Below, in pieces: positions 1-10,907 of a stretch of 64,000 nt of DNA. Below the pieces are notes generated by a model. The model worked only from the letters and a program-made list of their open reading frames with translations. It did no database searches and had not been told where the DNA came from. Each line of letters starts with the position of its first letter. Within the stretch, counting starts at the first letter, position 1. The position numbers and the translations under genes are program-made. The stretch lies in NCBI RefSeq assembly GCF_001514235.1, contig NZ_KQ948924.1, forward strand, positions 875,832 to 939,831, given 5' to 3'. This DNA is from Streptomyces caeruleatus. GTDB lineage: Bacteria; Actinomycetota; Actinomycetes; Streptomycetales; Streptomycetaceae.

Positions 1-929
1 TCGACATAGGCCACGGCCTCCCCCGGGATCACGTTGACCTTGTAACCGGCTTCCAGCATCGTCGGGTTGGTGCTGTTGCGGACGGTCGGCGCGACGAGCT
101 CGGCCACCGGGCCCAGCTTCTCCAGCAGTCCGTCCACGTCGTCCAGGTCGGCCTGAAGGCCGTACAGCGCGGCGAGTTCGGTGAGAGCGGCGCGGACCGT
201 CGGGGTCAGCCGCAGCGGCCACTCGTGGGCGCCGATGCGGGTGACGGCGGCGGCGAGGCGGGTCACCGCGTTCTCCGGGTTGGGCCGGGAGCCGTGTCCG
301 GCCCTCCCGCGCGCGGTGAGCTTGACCCAGCCGGTGCCGCGCTCCGCGGCCGCGATCGGGTAGAGCTGCCGCCCGCCGCCGTCGTGGACGGTGAAGGCGC
401 CGGCCTCGCTGACGCCCTCGGTGCAGCCCTCGAAGAGCCCGGCATGCCGGTCGGCGAGGAATCCGGCACCGTCCTCGGCGCTCGCCTCCTCGTCGGCGGT
501 GAACGCGATCACGACGTCCCGGCGGGGCCGTACGCCCTGCCGGACCCAGGCCCGGACGACGGACAGGATCATCGCGTCCATGTTCTTCATGTCGACCGCG
601 CCCCGGCCCCACACGACCCCGTCGCGGATCTCCCCGGAGAAGGGGTGCACGCTCCACTCGGCCGCCTGCGCGGGCACCACGTCCAGATGCCCGTGGACGA
701 GCAGCGCGTCCGCCGACGGGTCGGTGCCCTCGAAGCGGGCGACGACGTTCGTGCGGCCCTTGGTGCGCTCCAGCATCGTGGGCTCCAGGCCCGCCTCGGC
801 GAGCCGCGCGGCGGCGTACTCGGCGGCGGGGCGCTCCTGGCAGTCGCCGCCGCCCCGGTTGGTGGTGTCGATGCGGATGAGGTCGGAGGTGAACGTCACG
901 ACCTCGTCGAGTGCCTGCTGGTCAGCCAT
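1..929 (-). CDS. M20 family metallopeptidase (3' end beyond window)
   Basis: Zinc-dependent amidohydrolase/carboxypeptidase of the M20/M25/M40 (ArgE/DapE/carnosinase-like) class. The reading frame opens at the ATG at 929 and runs off the left edge, so the C-terminus is missing. Visible family motifs are LVHGHLDVVPA (first metal ligands), GRGAVDMKNMDA (bridging Asp), and FTADEEASAEDG (catalytic Glu-Glu), followed by a dimerisation-domain stretch containing GRAGHGSRPNPENAV. The start overlaps the stop of the upstream D-aminopeptidase gene by 8 bases, which implies translational coupling. Family membership is clear. The substrate (a small peptide or N-acyl amino acid) cannot be told from sequence, but pairing with a D-aminopeptidase suggests peptide turnover. 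Confidence 0.9.
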   Translation of the reverse strand, partial: MADQQALDEVVTFTSDLIRIDTTNRGGGDCQERPAAEYAAARLAEAGLEPTMLERTKGRTNVVARFEGTDPSADALLVHGHLDVVPAQAAEWSVHPFSGEIRDGVVWGRGAVDMKNMDAMILSVVRAWVRQGVRPRRDVVIAFTADEEASAEDGAGFLADRHAGLFEGCTEGVSEAGAFTVHDGGGRQLYPIAAAERGTGWVKLTARGRAGHGSRPNPENAVTRLAAAVTRIGAHEWPLRLTPTVRAALTELAALYGLQADLDDVDGLLEKLGPVAELVAPTVRNSTNPTMLEAGYKVNVIPGEAVAYV

Positions 930-1755
930 ACTGCTCCTCCACCGCGGCCGAGACGATCGTGGTGACCGCCTTGAAGGTACGGATTCCCTCGTACATGCGC
1001 TCGCTGGTGTACGCCACCTTTCGCTCGCCGACACGTGCGACACCGGGGACGACGGTGGCCGCCATCGCGAGGTGCTCGGCGTCGAACTCCAGGGCCACGG
1101 TGAACGGCCCGTCGCTCACCGGCACCCCGCGCACCGCCAGCGCGGCCGCCTCCTTGGCCGCGGCGCGGATGTCGGCGGCGGTCCTGGCCGGCGTACGGCA
1201 CACGGCGGCGTAGCGCGAGACATGGTCCTTGACGGCGACCTTCAGCGCCTCGGGCGCGTACCCGAGCGCGTCCTCGCAGGCCACGTCGTCCCCGGTGACC
1301 AGCACCACGGGCACGCCGTACTCGGCGACGACGTGCGCGTTCAGCAGGCCCTCGCTCGCCCGTACGTCGTTCAGCCACACCCCGGTGATGGAGTTGGCCA
1401 GGTAGGTGTGGGCGAGGACGCCCTCCATGCCGGCGCCCGCGTGGTAGCCGACGAAGGCGATGCCGTCCACGTCGCCGTGCTGCACGCCCTCGACCATGGA
1501 CAGCGTCTTGTGCCGGCCGGTGAGCATCTCCGCCCGCTCGTCGAGCCGTTCGAGCAGCAGATTGCGCATCGTCCAGTGCGCCTCGTTGATGACGACGTCG
1601 TCGGCGCCGCCGTCGAAGAACCCCAGCACGGCGGCGTTGACGTCCGAGGTGAACATCCCCCGGCACCGCTCCCACTGCGGCGTCCCGGGCAGCACGTCGG
1701 CCGGCCAGGTCACCCCGGTGGCGCCCTCCATGTCGGCACTGATGAGGATCTTCAT
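922..1755 (-). CDS. M55 family D-aminopeptidase (DppA-like)
   Basis: 277-residue protein of the DppA/M55 family: self-compartmentalising zinc aminopeptidases that release N-terminal D-amino acids from peptides. The N-terminus MKILISADMEG holds the Asp-x-Glu metal ligands; NEAHW near residue 60 and GYHAGAG near residue 105 supply the conserved histidines. There is no signal peptide, so the protein should be cytoplasmic. The gene comes first in a two-gene unit with the M20 peptidase, with overlapping stop and start. A role in recycling D-amino-acid peptides, for example from peptidoglycan, is inference from the family; the family call itself is firm. Confidence 0.9.
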   Translation of the reverse strand: MKILISADMEGATGVTWPADVLPGTPQWERCRGMFTSDVNAAVLGFFDGGADDVVINEAHWTMRNLLLERLDERAEMLTGRHKTLSMVEGVQHGDVDGIAFVGYHAGAGMEGVLAHTYLANSITGVWLNDVRASEGLLNAHVVAEYGVPVVLVTGDDVACEDALGYAPEALKVAVKDHVSRYAAVCRTPARTAADIRAAAKEAAALAVRGVPVSDGPFTVALEFDAEHLAMAATVVPGVARVGERKVAYTSERMYEGIRTFKAVTTIVSAAVEEQYG

Positions 1756-1825
1756 GAGGCTTCACGTTACGCGCCGGTGCGGCTACTTCCTACGAGGCGG
1801 AGAGCGGCGAGGTCGGACGGCACCC

Positions 1826-3319
1826 TCACCGCCATCTGCTGTCGCCGCTGATCGGGGACAGGGAGGGCCGTGTCTGGATCTTCGCCGCCGAGAAGCCGTA
1901 CTTGTCGAAGACGGTCCGGTCCGTGATCAGGCGGTAGCCGTACCACGCGTCCCAGATGTAGGCGCGCGAGTCGCCGCTCACCCTGGCCAGGAGGCCGTTG
2001 GCCAACTCGTGGGCCTCGTCCCAGGCGCAGTCCGCGAAGACGCTGTCGCTGACGACGGCGACGCCGTTCCAGTCGTCCCAGAGGTTGAAGTAGACGGTCG
2101 CGTCGGGGACGTAGTACAGGCGGTCGCCGGGGCCGACGAGGTAGACGCGGTCGTGGTGGGGCGTCTTGAAACGCTGCCCCGCGACCGGGCAGACGGTCTT
2201 CTCTGACTTGTCGGAGGCCCGGCCGTTCACCGTCGACACCAGGGCCGGTCCGACGGCCTCGGGTGAGGACGCGCGGTCGCAGTGCGGCCAGTCGCCGAAG
2301 CCCTTGGTGCGGTTCCACAGGCGGTGGGCGGCCTGGATGTTCCACTCCGGGTCCAGCGCGTCGCGCGGTGTGCCGCCGAGTTTCCGCAGCGCGGCATCCG
2401 AGATCTGGAAGACGCCCCAGTTCCGGGTGCCGTCGGTGTTCGGCACGATGTGGAACGGATCGAGGAACGACTGGCAGTCGGCGAGCGCGACCGCGTCGTC
2501 GGGCACTTCGCGGAACACCTTGCGGACCCGCTGCCGCACCTTCCCGGGCGGCCAGGTCTCCATCCGGCCCCTCGGGGCGTAGAGCGCCTTCTTGGTCTCC
2601 TCGCCGACCACCCCGTCGGCGTCGATCCGCGACAGCGCCTGGAAGGCGGTCACCCGACGCAGCGTCTGCGGGCCGAAGTCGCCGTCGACGTCCATCTCGG
2701 CCCCGGCCCGGGCGAGCAGCCGCTGCACCTCCCGTACGCAGGCACCGCGCTGCCCGAGACGCACCGGTCCGGCGCACTCCGCCGAGAACAGCGGGCGTTT
2801 GTCGGCGTCGGCGGTGCCGTCAACGGGGCCGGTTCCGGAGACGGCCGCGATGCCCCATGCCGTGGCTCCCAACGCCAGGACGAGGGCGAGGACCGCGAGG
2901 GCCGGTGCTCTGGCGGGGTGCCAGGGCGAGCGCGGGGCTGGTTCGTCCGCCGGGGCCGGCGCCCGGGATGGGCCCAGAGCTGGGGCTGCTTCCGGAACCG
3001 CGTCTGCATCCGCATCCGCGTCCACGCCCACGTTCATATCCGTGATGTCCGTGCCGCGGTCCGGCTCCCGCGCGGCGTCCGCCAGGGCCCAGAGCCGGTG
3101 TAATCGGCGCAGTTCCTCCGGTGAGGCCCCGCAGGCCGTGGCGAACCGGTGGGCCGACCCGTAGTCCTGCGGGACGTGCGAGCCGGAGCAGTAGCGGTGC
3201 AGGCTGGACCTGCCTATCCGGGTCCTGCGGGCCAGCGCGTCATAGCTGAGGTCCGCCCGTTCCTTGAGCGCCCGTAGACAGGCCGCGAACTCGTCGAACT
3301 CCGCGGGCTGCGATCCCAT
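1826..3319 (-). CDS. XRE-HTH / transmembrane / peptidoglycan-binding / lysozyme-like protein
   Basis: The ATG at 3319 (about 497 aa) is preferred over longer frames because a GAGGGGGA Shine-Dalgarno sits just upstream. Residues about 10-75 form a helix-turn-helix of XRE type (RTRIGRSSLHRYCSG). An acidic, Ala/Pro-rich linker follows, then one membrane span at about residues 130-155. Outside the membrane come a PG_binding_1 repeat (VREVQRLLARAG, DGDFGPQTLRRVTAFQ) and a lysozyme-fold region (NWGVFQISDAAL, ending in WDAWYGYRLITDRTVFDKYGFSAA). This HTH-TM-cell-wall layout recurs in actinomycetes, where annotations usually stop at 'helix-turn-helix' or 'peptidoglycan-binding'. Transmembrane signalling from the wall to DNA is inference. 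Confidence 0.82.
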   Translation of the reverse strand: MGSQPAEFDEFAACLRALKERADLSYDALARRTRIGRSSLHRYCSGSHVPQDYGSAHRFATACGASPEELRRLHRLWALADAAREPDRGTDITDMNVGVDADADADAVPEAAPALGPSRAPAPADEPAPRSPWHPARAPALAVLALVLALGATAWGIAAVSGTGPVDGTADADKRPLFSAECAGPVRLGQRGACVREVQRLLARAGAEMDVDGDFGPQTLRRVTAFQALSRIDADGVVGEETKKALYAPRGRMETWPPGKVRQRVRKVFREVPDDAVALADCQSFLDPFHIVPNTDGTRNWGVFQISDAALRKLGGTPRDALDPEWNIQAAHRLWNRTKGFGDWPHCDRASSPEAVGPALVSTVNGRASDKSEKTVCPVAGQRFKTPHHDRVYLVGPGDRLYYVPDATVYFNLWDDWNGVAVVSDSVFADCAWDEAHELANGLLARVSGDSRAYIWDAWYGYRLITDRTVFDKYGFSAAKIQTRPSLSPISGDSRWR

Positions 3320-3622
3320 TCGGTCTTCCCCCTCGGCGCACACCGTCGTACCGCGCCGCCCCACTGTCCCTCCGGCGTCCCAGCGGGCCGGCTGAAGTGC
3401 AAGGTCACCACGTTTCCGCGTCCAGCATCCCATCGGGCGGCGATTCATAAGCCGCGACGCTGACCGCAAGTGGGTCGCCGACTGCTGAACCACCTCACCT
3501 GATCACTCGGCCGCCGCTCCACGAAACGGCGGCCGAGTGGCGTGTGTTGCCGCTGACACCTCTGCGTCCTGTCAACTACCCTTCGACCACGCAGAGTTGG
3601 CTATCGGCATGGGGGAGCAAGG
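3320..3622. other. Intergenic region between divergent genes
   Basis: This gap lies between the leftward HTH/peptidoglycan-binding gene and the rightward Fn3 gene, so it should hold both promoters. No convincing small ORF or tRNA was seen. Its most conspicuous content is a perfect 13-bp inverted repeat at 3504-3539 (separate entry). A Shine-Dalgarno GGGGGAG lies about 8 bases before the Fn3 gene ATG. Confidence 0.6.
3504..3539. repeat. Perfect 13-bp inverted repeat (strong hairpin)
   Basis: CACTCGGCCGCCG at 3504-3516 is exactly complementary to 3527-3539, with a 10-base loop. It looks like a rho-independent terminator stem without a T-run. Yet both flanking genes read away from it, so it terminates no annotated gene. 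It may mark an unannotated transcript, act as a boundary between divergent transcripts, or sit in a 5' leader. Confidence 0.75.
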
Positions 3623-5821
3623 ATGCCGAGGAAGACCAGTAGGCCAGGTTTGCGCGGCACGGCGGTGATCGCCGCCGCCCGCGCCAAACTGCGCCCGACG
3701 GGCAACCATGTCACCGGCTACCTGGCGGTCTGCGCGGCCGGCACGCTCATCGGCACCTCGCTCGTCGTCGGAGCCGGCGCGTCCGGCACCCGGCCGAAGC
3801 TCGCGGACGTCGGTGCCTGGCTGACCAGTAGCGCGAAGGGCGAGGTCGTCCACGCGCACGGGCTGACCGGCGAGGTGGACGGCAGGGCCGCGCTGCCGGC
3901 CGGGATGGCGGGCCACCCCGTCTCGGTCGCACAGGACGGCAGGACCACGCTGGTGCTGGACGAACGGACCGGCCGGGTCGTCCGGATCGACGCCGCGCAG
4001 CTCACCGCCGCCCAGTCGACGGACTACGGTGCGGCGGGGCTTCAGCTCGTCTCCGGCGGTGCGTACGCCTATGTCGTCGACCCCGTGCGGGGCACCGTCC
4101 AGCGGATCGACCCGGCGCTGACGACGGCCGAGAGCCGGCCCGTACAACTGGGCGGTAAGCCCGGCGCCGCCGTGGTGGACGGGGAGGGCACGCTGTGGGT
4201 GCCGCTGCCGGACTCCGGCACCGTGGTGCCGTTCGTCGACGGCCTGAAGGGCGCGGCCGTCAAGGTGGCCGACGCGGGCCACGATCTGACGCTGACCGTG
4301 GCCGGCGGCCGTCCCGTGGTGACCGACGGGACCGCCGCCGCGACGAAGGTGCTGTCGGCCACGGGCGTTCGGGGCGCCTTCGACCTCGGCGCCGCGGTCG
4401 CCGGGGCGGATCCGGCGGACGTTCTGGTGCCCGGGGGCACCGAGGGCTCCGCGGTGCCGGTGCTGGCCGCCCGTACCGGCGATCTGGTCGTGGTGGACGT
4501 CCACAGCAGGCACACCGTGCGCGTCCGCGTACCGACGGCAGGCCATGTCCTGGGAGCGCCCCAACTGCTCGGCACACGTGTCTACTTGCCCGACGAGACC
4601 ACCGGCAGGCTGCTGGTGTACGACACGGCGGCGTCCGCGCTCGCCGACCCGGTACCGATCACCGACGGGCCCGGCGAGCTCGAACTCTTCGTGCGGGACG
4701 GGCTGTTGTGGGTGAACGACCCGGACGGCGCCGCCGCCGCGGTGATCGACTCCGACGGCGAGGTCAGGCGGATCGGCAAGTACGGGACGGCGGCCCCGTC
4801 GGCGCGCAAGCCCGGGGACGAGCCGGTCGAGGACGGCGTCCCGACGGGCGCCCCGGTCGAGCAGGTTCCGCCGGGTGCGGCCGTCCCGGGCGCGACGGCT
4901 CCCGGACCTGGCACGCCCTCCGTCGGCGCCTCCGGCGGCCCGTCCGCAGGAGCGTCCGGGCCACCCGGGCCGACACCGCCGGCACCCGAGCCCGGGGCGC
5001 CGGGAGCACCGCAGGCGGAGTCGCGGTCGGGCGCCATCCGCATCACCTTCGCCGAGGCGCTGGGCGCGACGCCGCAGCGCTACGTCCTCAAGGGCGCCGG
5101 CCCGGACCAGACCGTCACCCCGGACGAGGTCGGACCCGACGGTCCGTTCGTCTTCGAGGTGCGGGGCGGGTCGTGCGAGAAGCAGTACAGCTTCACGGTG
5201 GTCGCGGAGTACGGCGGGGGCAGGCCGGACAAGGAGTCGGCACGGTCGGCGCTCGCGCGGCCGTGTGTGGCGCCGGGGGCGCCGCGGAACGTCACCTTCA
5301 CTCCCGACCAGGGCGGCCACGGCGGCACGGTGACCTGGCGGGCGCCTCAGGACGCCGGCTCGGTGACGTACACGATCAACGGGCCTGGCGGGACGGCGGA
5401 GACCACCGAGCACAGTCACGCCTACAGCGGCCTGCGCAATGGAATCGTCCGCGGGGTGGCGGTGATGGCGAGGAACGCAGCCGGGTCGGGCCCGGCGGCA
5501 TCGGGGTGGATCGACCTGACCCCGACCGCTCAGCAGATGAACATCGTGAACAACAAGCCCAACGGGCGCGATCTCGGGATCCGTACCAAGCCCCACAGCA
5601 CGGAGGGTGGTCGCGCGGGGAGCATTCCCCCCGGGGAGAACCCCGAGGTCACGGTCCACTGCAACATGAGGGGCGAGGAAATCACGATCGGCGGGAAAAC
5701 AACCGATGTCTGGGCCCGCCTCACCTACTATGACCCGCTCATCGACAAGAACATCACCGGGTACGTCACTGACCTCTTTGTGGAGACCCGCTCCAACCCC
5801 GACGTCTGGGAATGTGAATGA
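3623..5821 (+). CDS. Membrane-anchored beta-propeller / fibronectin type III protein
   Basis: 732 aa; ATG preceded by GGGGGAG. A basic N-terminus is followed by one hydrophobic span at about residues 33-55 (LAVCAAGTLIGTSLVVGAGA), which acts as an uncleaved anchor or signal. Residues about 70-385 show repeated blade-like strands (GAYAYVVDPVRGTVQRIDP, LWVNDPDG) typical of a beta-propeller. A Pro/Gly/Ala-rich linker (about 395-465) leads to Fn3-like repeats (about 470-640) and a C-terminal SH3-like region (LGIRTKP, TGYVTDLFVETR). It is first in an overlapping operon with MoxR, DUF58 and transglutaminase genes; its TGA overlaps the moxR ATG. Function is unknown; an extracytoplasmic binding or scaffold role is inferred. 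Confidence 0.82.
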   Translation: MPRKTSRPGLRGTAVIAAARAKLRPTGNHVTGYLAVCAAGTLIGTSLVVGAGASGTRPKLADVGAWLTSSAKGEVVHAHGLTGEVDGRAALPAGMAGHPVSVAQDGRTTLVLDERTGRVVRIDAAQLTAAQSTDYGAAGLQLVSGGAYAYVVDPVRGTVQRIDPALTTAESRPVQLGGKPGAAVVDGEGTLWVPLPDSGTVVPFVDGLKGAAVKVADAGHDLTLTVAGGRPVVTDGTAAATKVLSATGVRGAFDLGAAVAGADPADVLVPGGTEGSAVPVLAARTGDLVVVDVHSRHTVRVRVPTAGHVLGAPQLLGTRVYLPDETTGRLLVYDTAASALADPVPITDGPGELELFVRDGLLWVNDPDGAAAAVIDSDGEVRRIGKYGTAAPSARKPGDEPVEDGVPTGAPVEQVPPGAAVPGATAPGPGTPSVGASGGPSAGASGPPGPTPPAPEPGAPGAPQAESRSGAIRITFAEALGATPQRYVLKGAGPDQTVTPDEVGPDGPFVFEVRGGSCEKQYSFTVVAEYGGGRPDKESARSALARPCVAPGAPRNVTFTPDQGGHGGTVTWRAPQDAGSVTYTINGPGGTAETTEHSHAYSGLRNGIVRGVAVMARNAAGSGPAASGWIDLTPTAQQMNIVNNKPNGRDLGIRTKPHSTEGGRAGSIPPGENPEVTVHCNMRGEEITIGGKTTDVWARLTYYDPLIDKNITGYVTDLFVETRSNPDVWECE

Positions 5822-6785
5822 CCCCTCCCCCCACCGACGGCACCGCCCGCCTGGCCAAGTGCTTCCACGCCCTCGCCGACAACGTCGAACGGGTCGTCAA
5901 AGGCAAGCGCGACACCATCGAGCTGGCTCTGACCTGCCTGTTCGCCGAAGGGCACCTGCTCGTCGAGGACGTCCCCGGCACCGGCAAGACCACCCTCGCC
6001 CGCTGTCTGGCCGCCTCCATCGAGGCCGAGTTCGCACGGGTGCAGTTCACGCCGGACCTGTTGCCCTCCGACATCACCGGCGTGACCGTCTACCGGCAGA
6101 ACACCGGTGTGTTCGAGTTCCTCCCGGGCCCGGTCTTCGCCAACATCGTGCTCGGTGACGAGATCAACCGCGCCTCGCCCAAGACACAGTCGGCGCTGCT
6201 GGAGGTGATGGAGGAGCGCCGCGTCACCGCGGACGGCACCACGCACCCGGTGCCGCGCCCGTTCATGGTGCTCGCGACCCAGAACTCGGTGGACATGGGC
6301 GGCACTTACCCGCTGCCGGAAGCCCAGCTCGACCGCTTCCTGATGCGGATCACCGTCGGCTACCCCGACCACACCTCCGAGGTCTCGGTGCTCAAGGAAA
6401 CCGGCGCCGACCCCGAGTCGCTGGCCCCGGTGGCCACCGCACAGGAGATCGCCGAACTCATAGCGCTGGCCGCCGCCGAGGTGCAGGTGGCCGACGCGCT
6501 GTACGACTACATCGTGCGGGTGGTGGCGGCGACCCGTGCCGTTCCCGACGTACGCCTCGGTGCCTCACCGCGCGGCTCCGTCGCCCTGCTGCGCGCGGTG
6601 CGGGTGCGGGCGGCCTCGCAGTCCCGGCCGTACGCCTTCCCGGAGGACGTGAAGGCGCTGGCCGGTCCCGTCCTCGCGCACCGGCTTATCCTCACGCCGG
6701 AGGCCGAGCTGAGCGGCCGCAGCGGCGCGGACGTGATCGAAGAGGTGCTGGCCACGGTGGAGTTGAACAGCGGGGCACGCCTCTG

Positions 6786-6786
<1 letters not shown>
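5818..6786 (+). CDS. MoxR family AAA+ ATPase
   Basis: 322-residue AAA+ ATPase of the MoxR class, chaperone-like proteins that help mature or assemble partner proteins, commonly ones with a von Willebrand A fold. Walker A is EDVPGTGKTTL near residue 45; Walker B with its following residues is IVLGDEINRAS; sensor and arginine-finger regions follow (LATQNSVDMGGTYPLPEAQLDRFLMR). The length is normal for the family. The start overlaps the Fn3 gene stop (ATGA) and the stop shares one base with the next ATG, so the four genes form one translationally coupled operon. The likely client is the neighbouring DUF58 protein. Confidence 0.95.
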
Positions 6787-7981
<1,195 letters not shown>

Positions 7982-7985
<4 letters not shown>

Positions 7986-10330
7986 GCACTACGACCCCGG
8001 TGGCCGTCCCCTCGCTCCGGAGCGAGGTACCCGCACGGACCGGCGGTGTCGCCGGGGAGCCGAAGGCGCCGGAGGAGACGGTGGAGACGGACCGGACGCG
8101 ACGGCTGTGGTCACTGCTGCCCGTGGCCGCACTGTCCGGCGCCTCGGGGTACGGGTTCGCCCGGGTCTTCCCGCCGTCCGAGCTGCTTGCGGTGCTGGCG
8201 GTGGCGGTGTTGGCCCCGATCGCGCTCTCGGCGGTGCTGTCAGGCCTGCTCCGCCGTCGCCCCACCCGCGAGGGACGCGCGGGCCGCCCCACCCTGCCGC
8301 TGTGGCCGTCCGCGCTGCTGACCGTCGTCGCCTGGGCCGTCGTCGTCAGCGCGACGCTCTTCCACGAGGTGAGCGACGGTCTGCCCGGCGCGGCCGCGCT
8401 GCGCGCCGCGTGGTCCGCGCTGCTCGACGCCCCGCACGCGCTGCTCACCACCATTCTGCCCGCACCCGGCGAGCCGGAGTTGCTGGTGCTGCCGCACGCC
8501 GTCGTCTGGGCGGCCACCGCGGTCGCCGCGGAACTCGCCCTGCGGACCCGTGCCCCGCTGCTCCCGGCCCTCCCCGCGGTCCTCGCCTTCGGCTTCCCGC
8601 TGGTGCTCGGCGCGGACGGCCCGGGCTCGTCGTACCCGGCGGCGGGCGCGCTGGCCGGGGCCGCCGCGCTGCTGGTGCTGGTGCGTTCACGGGTCCGGCT
8701 TCCGCTGCGGGCCATGGCGCTCCGGCTGCCGGCGGCGGCCGCGCTCGGCGGCGTCGCGACGCTGCTGGGCCCGCACCTTCCCGGTCTCGGCTCCCCGTAC
8801 GACCTCCGGGAGACGGCCACACCGCCGACCGAACGGCCGCTGTCCGTCAGCCCGTTGGACCAGGTCGCGGCCTGGCTGCGCAACGGCGACGAGAAGGTCT
8901 TCACCGTACGGACCTCGGGCGCGGCCCCCGGGAACTACCGGCTGGCGGTCCTCGACCGGTACGACGGGACGACGTGGACCAGCAGCGCCGGGCTGACCCC
9001 TACCGGTGGCCGGGTGCCGGAGGAGCAGGGCACCGACCGGGACGCGGCAGGGCGCACCAAGACACTCCAACAGCGGTTCACCGTGCAGTCGTTGCCCGGC
9101 ATCTGGCTGCCCGCCGCCGACCGGCCCTCGTCCGTGACCACGCCCGAGGGCACCGCCCTGTCCGTCGACCAGGACAGCGGGATGCTCTCCACGGGCACGG
9201 CCGTCCCGAGCGGCTTCACCTACACCGCGACCTCCCGGCTCCCCGAGTACGACGCCGACCGGCTGCGGTACGCGGCCGCCGCCCACGACCCGGCCAGGGT
9301 GGCTCTTCCGGCCGTCGACGCGGCAGGGCAACCGATCCCCTCCGTACGGTCCTTCAGGACCGTCGCCGCACGGGTCACCCGGGGCACCACCCAGCCCTAC
9401 CAGCGGGCCGTACGCCTGGCCGACTGGCTGCGCGCGACCTACCGGCTCGACCCGGGGGCGCTGCCCGGCCACACCTACCGGAGCCTGGAGTTCTTCCTGG
9501 CGGACGGCGGGCGCGGCACATCCGAGCAGTTCGCCGCCTCGTTCGCGGTCCTGGCCCGCACCCTGGGCCTGCCCACCCGGGTGGCCGTGGGCTTCCGCCC
9601 GGGCACGCGGACCGGTTCCGGCACCTGGCAGGTACGGGGACGGGACGTGCTGGCCTGGCCGGAGGTGCGGTTCGCCGGGGTCGGCTGGGTGCCGTTCCAC
9701 CCGACGCCCGGCGAGGCCGCGCAGGGCGGCCCCGGTGCCGCGTCGGCGGCGGAGCCGGAGGAACGTCAGCGGGCGGACCGGGAGAGCACCAAGCCGACGC
9801 CGCCGTCGACGCCTCCGCGCACGCCCGCCGAGGCGGCCCCCGCCACCGGGGGTGCGTCCGGTACCGGTATGCCGCCGCTGTGGCTGACCGTCCCGCTCGC
9901 GCTGCTCCTGCTCGCCACGGCCTATGCGCTGTACGCGCTGTGGCTGCCGTACAGCAGGCGCAGCGGACGGCGCAACGGCCCGGACGCGCGGCACCGGGTC
10001 CTCGGGGCCTGGCGGCAGATCGAGGACCGCCTCACGGAGATCGGCCTTCCCGCGACGGGAGCGCACACGGCGCAGGAGATCGCCGCGTTCGGCGCGCGGC
10101 ATGTGGGCGGGACCGTGGGCCGGCGCCTGCCGGACCTGGCGACCCTGGTCAACGAGGTCGAGTACGCGGGCCGCAGACCCGACAGCGCGGCCGCAGACGC
10201 CGCGTGGGCGGACTGCGACGCGCTCGAAAAGACCGTCCGGGCCCGCGTCCCGCACCGCACCCGTCTGCTCCGGCTCCTGCGTTCCGCCGCCCCTCGCCGA
10301 CGGCGCGGCGCCCGGCCTCCCGTACGGTGA
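7982..10330 (+). CDS. TgpA-like transglutaminase-domain membrane protein
   Basis: About 782 aa from the ATG at 7982, which overlaps the DUF58 stop (ATGA); a slightly earlier in-frame ATG is less likely. Five to six membrane spans occupy residues 35-260 (LLPVAALSGASGYGFA, ALLTVVAWAVVVSATLF, AVLAFGFPLVLGADG). A periplasmic transglutaminase-like core follows, with the Cys position replaced: around GGRGTSEQFAASFAVLART the family motif (normally with a Cys just before the hydrophobic helix) carries Ser-Glu. The His and Asp regions are present as LPTRVAVGFRPG and DVLAWPEVRFAGVGWVPFHPTP. A last span (LWLTVPLALLLLATAYALYALW) leads to a cytoplasmic tail. The apparent loss of the catalytic Cys suggests a non-catalytic or binding role (inference). 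Confidence 0.88.
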
Positions 10331-10421
10331 CCGGCTTCGGCTGGAGCCGGTCCGGCCGCTCCTGGCGTACGCCTGGAGAGATCCATACGCCCAGGGACAT
10401 CAGGTCATGCCTTCTGCCGTA

Positions 10422-10451
10422 TTAGACGTATCCGCGCTGGTCACCTAGCGT
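10422..10451 (+). promoter_or_regulatory. Probable leaderless promoter of the RidA gene
   Basis: TTAGAC at 10422-10427, an 18-base spacer, then TAGCGT at 10446-10451, followed by 7 bases and the ATG. No Shine-Dalgarno is visible. The spacing would place transcription initiation at the A of ATG. Pattern-based call only. Confidence 0.55.
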
Positions 10452-10458
10452 GCGGCGC

Positions 10459-10848
10459 ATGACAGAGCGACGTGCGATCCTCAGCGGCTCGATCTTCGAG
10501 GAGCAGATCGGCTATGCCCGTGCCGTGGTCGACGGCGACTGGGTGCATGTGTCCGGGACGACCGGGTTCGACTACACGACGATGACGATCTCCGACGACG
10601 TGGTGGAACAGGCGGAGCAGTGCCTGCGCAATATCGGGGCCGCGCTGGCCGAGGCGGGGTGCACTTTCGCGGACGTGGTGCGGGTGCGGTATCTGCTGCC
10701 GGACCGGGCGGACTTCGAGCCCTGCTGGCCGGTTCTGCGCCGCTGCTTCGGTGAGGTCCGGCCGGCCGCGACAATGCTCATGTGCGGTCTCGCCGACCCT
10801 CGTATGAAGATCGAGATCGAGGTGTACGCGCGTCGGCCCCTCGCGTAG
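10459..10848 (+). CDS. RidA family protein (enamine/imine deaminase-like)
   Basis: 129-residue RidA/YjgF/UK114-type protein. These trimeric cytoplasmic proteins hydrolyse reactive enamine and imine intermediates released by PLP enzymes, and some members have other roles. The fold-typical features are WVHVSGTTGFDY, EQAEQCLRNIGAALAEAGCTFADVVRVRYLLPD and a C-terminal KIEIEVYARR. The conserved deaminase Arg that salt-bridges substrate normally lies in a C-terminal RxxVE context; here a methionine-lysine (RMKIEIE) pair follows an Arg, so activity is uncertain. It is transcribed alone with a probable leaderless promoter, between the transglutaminase gene and the B12 riboswitch. Confidence 0.9.
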   Translation: MTERRAILSGSIFEEQIGYARAVVDGDWVHVSGTTGFDYTTMTISDDVVEQAEQCLRNIGAALAEAGCTFADVVRVRYLLPDRADFEPCWPVLRRCFGEVRPAATMLMCGLADPRMKIEIEVYARRPLA

Positions 10849-10907
10849 CGCCCCTTTCACGCCCCCTGGGCGCGCTTGTCAGCCACCCTGTCCGGGCACT
10901 ACTGTCA

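Noticed and set aside
3572..5659. Long minus-strand open frame across the Fn3 gene
   Set aside because: The plus-strand gene has a signal anchor, repeats and operon overlaps; the reverse frame shows none.
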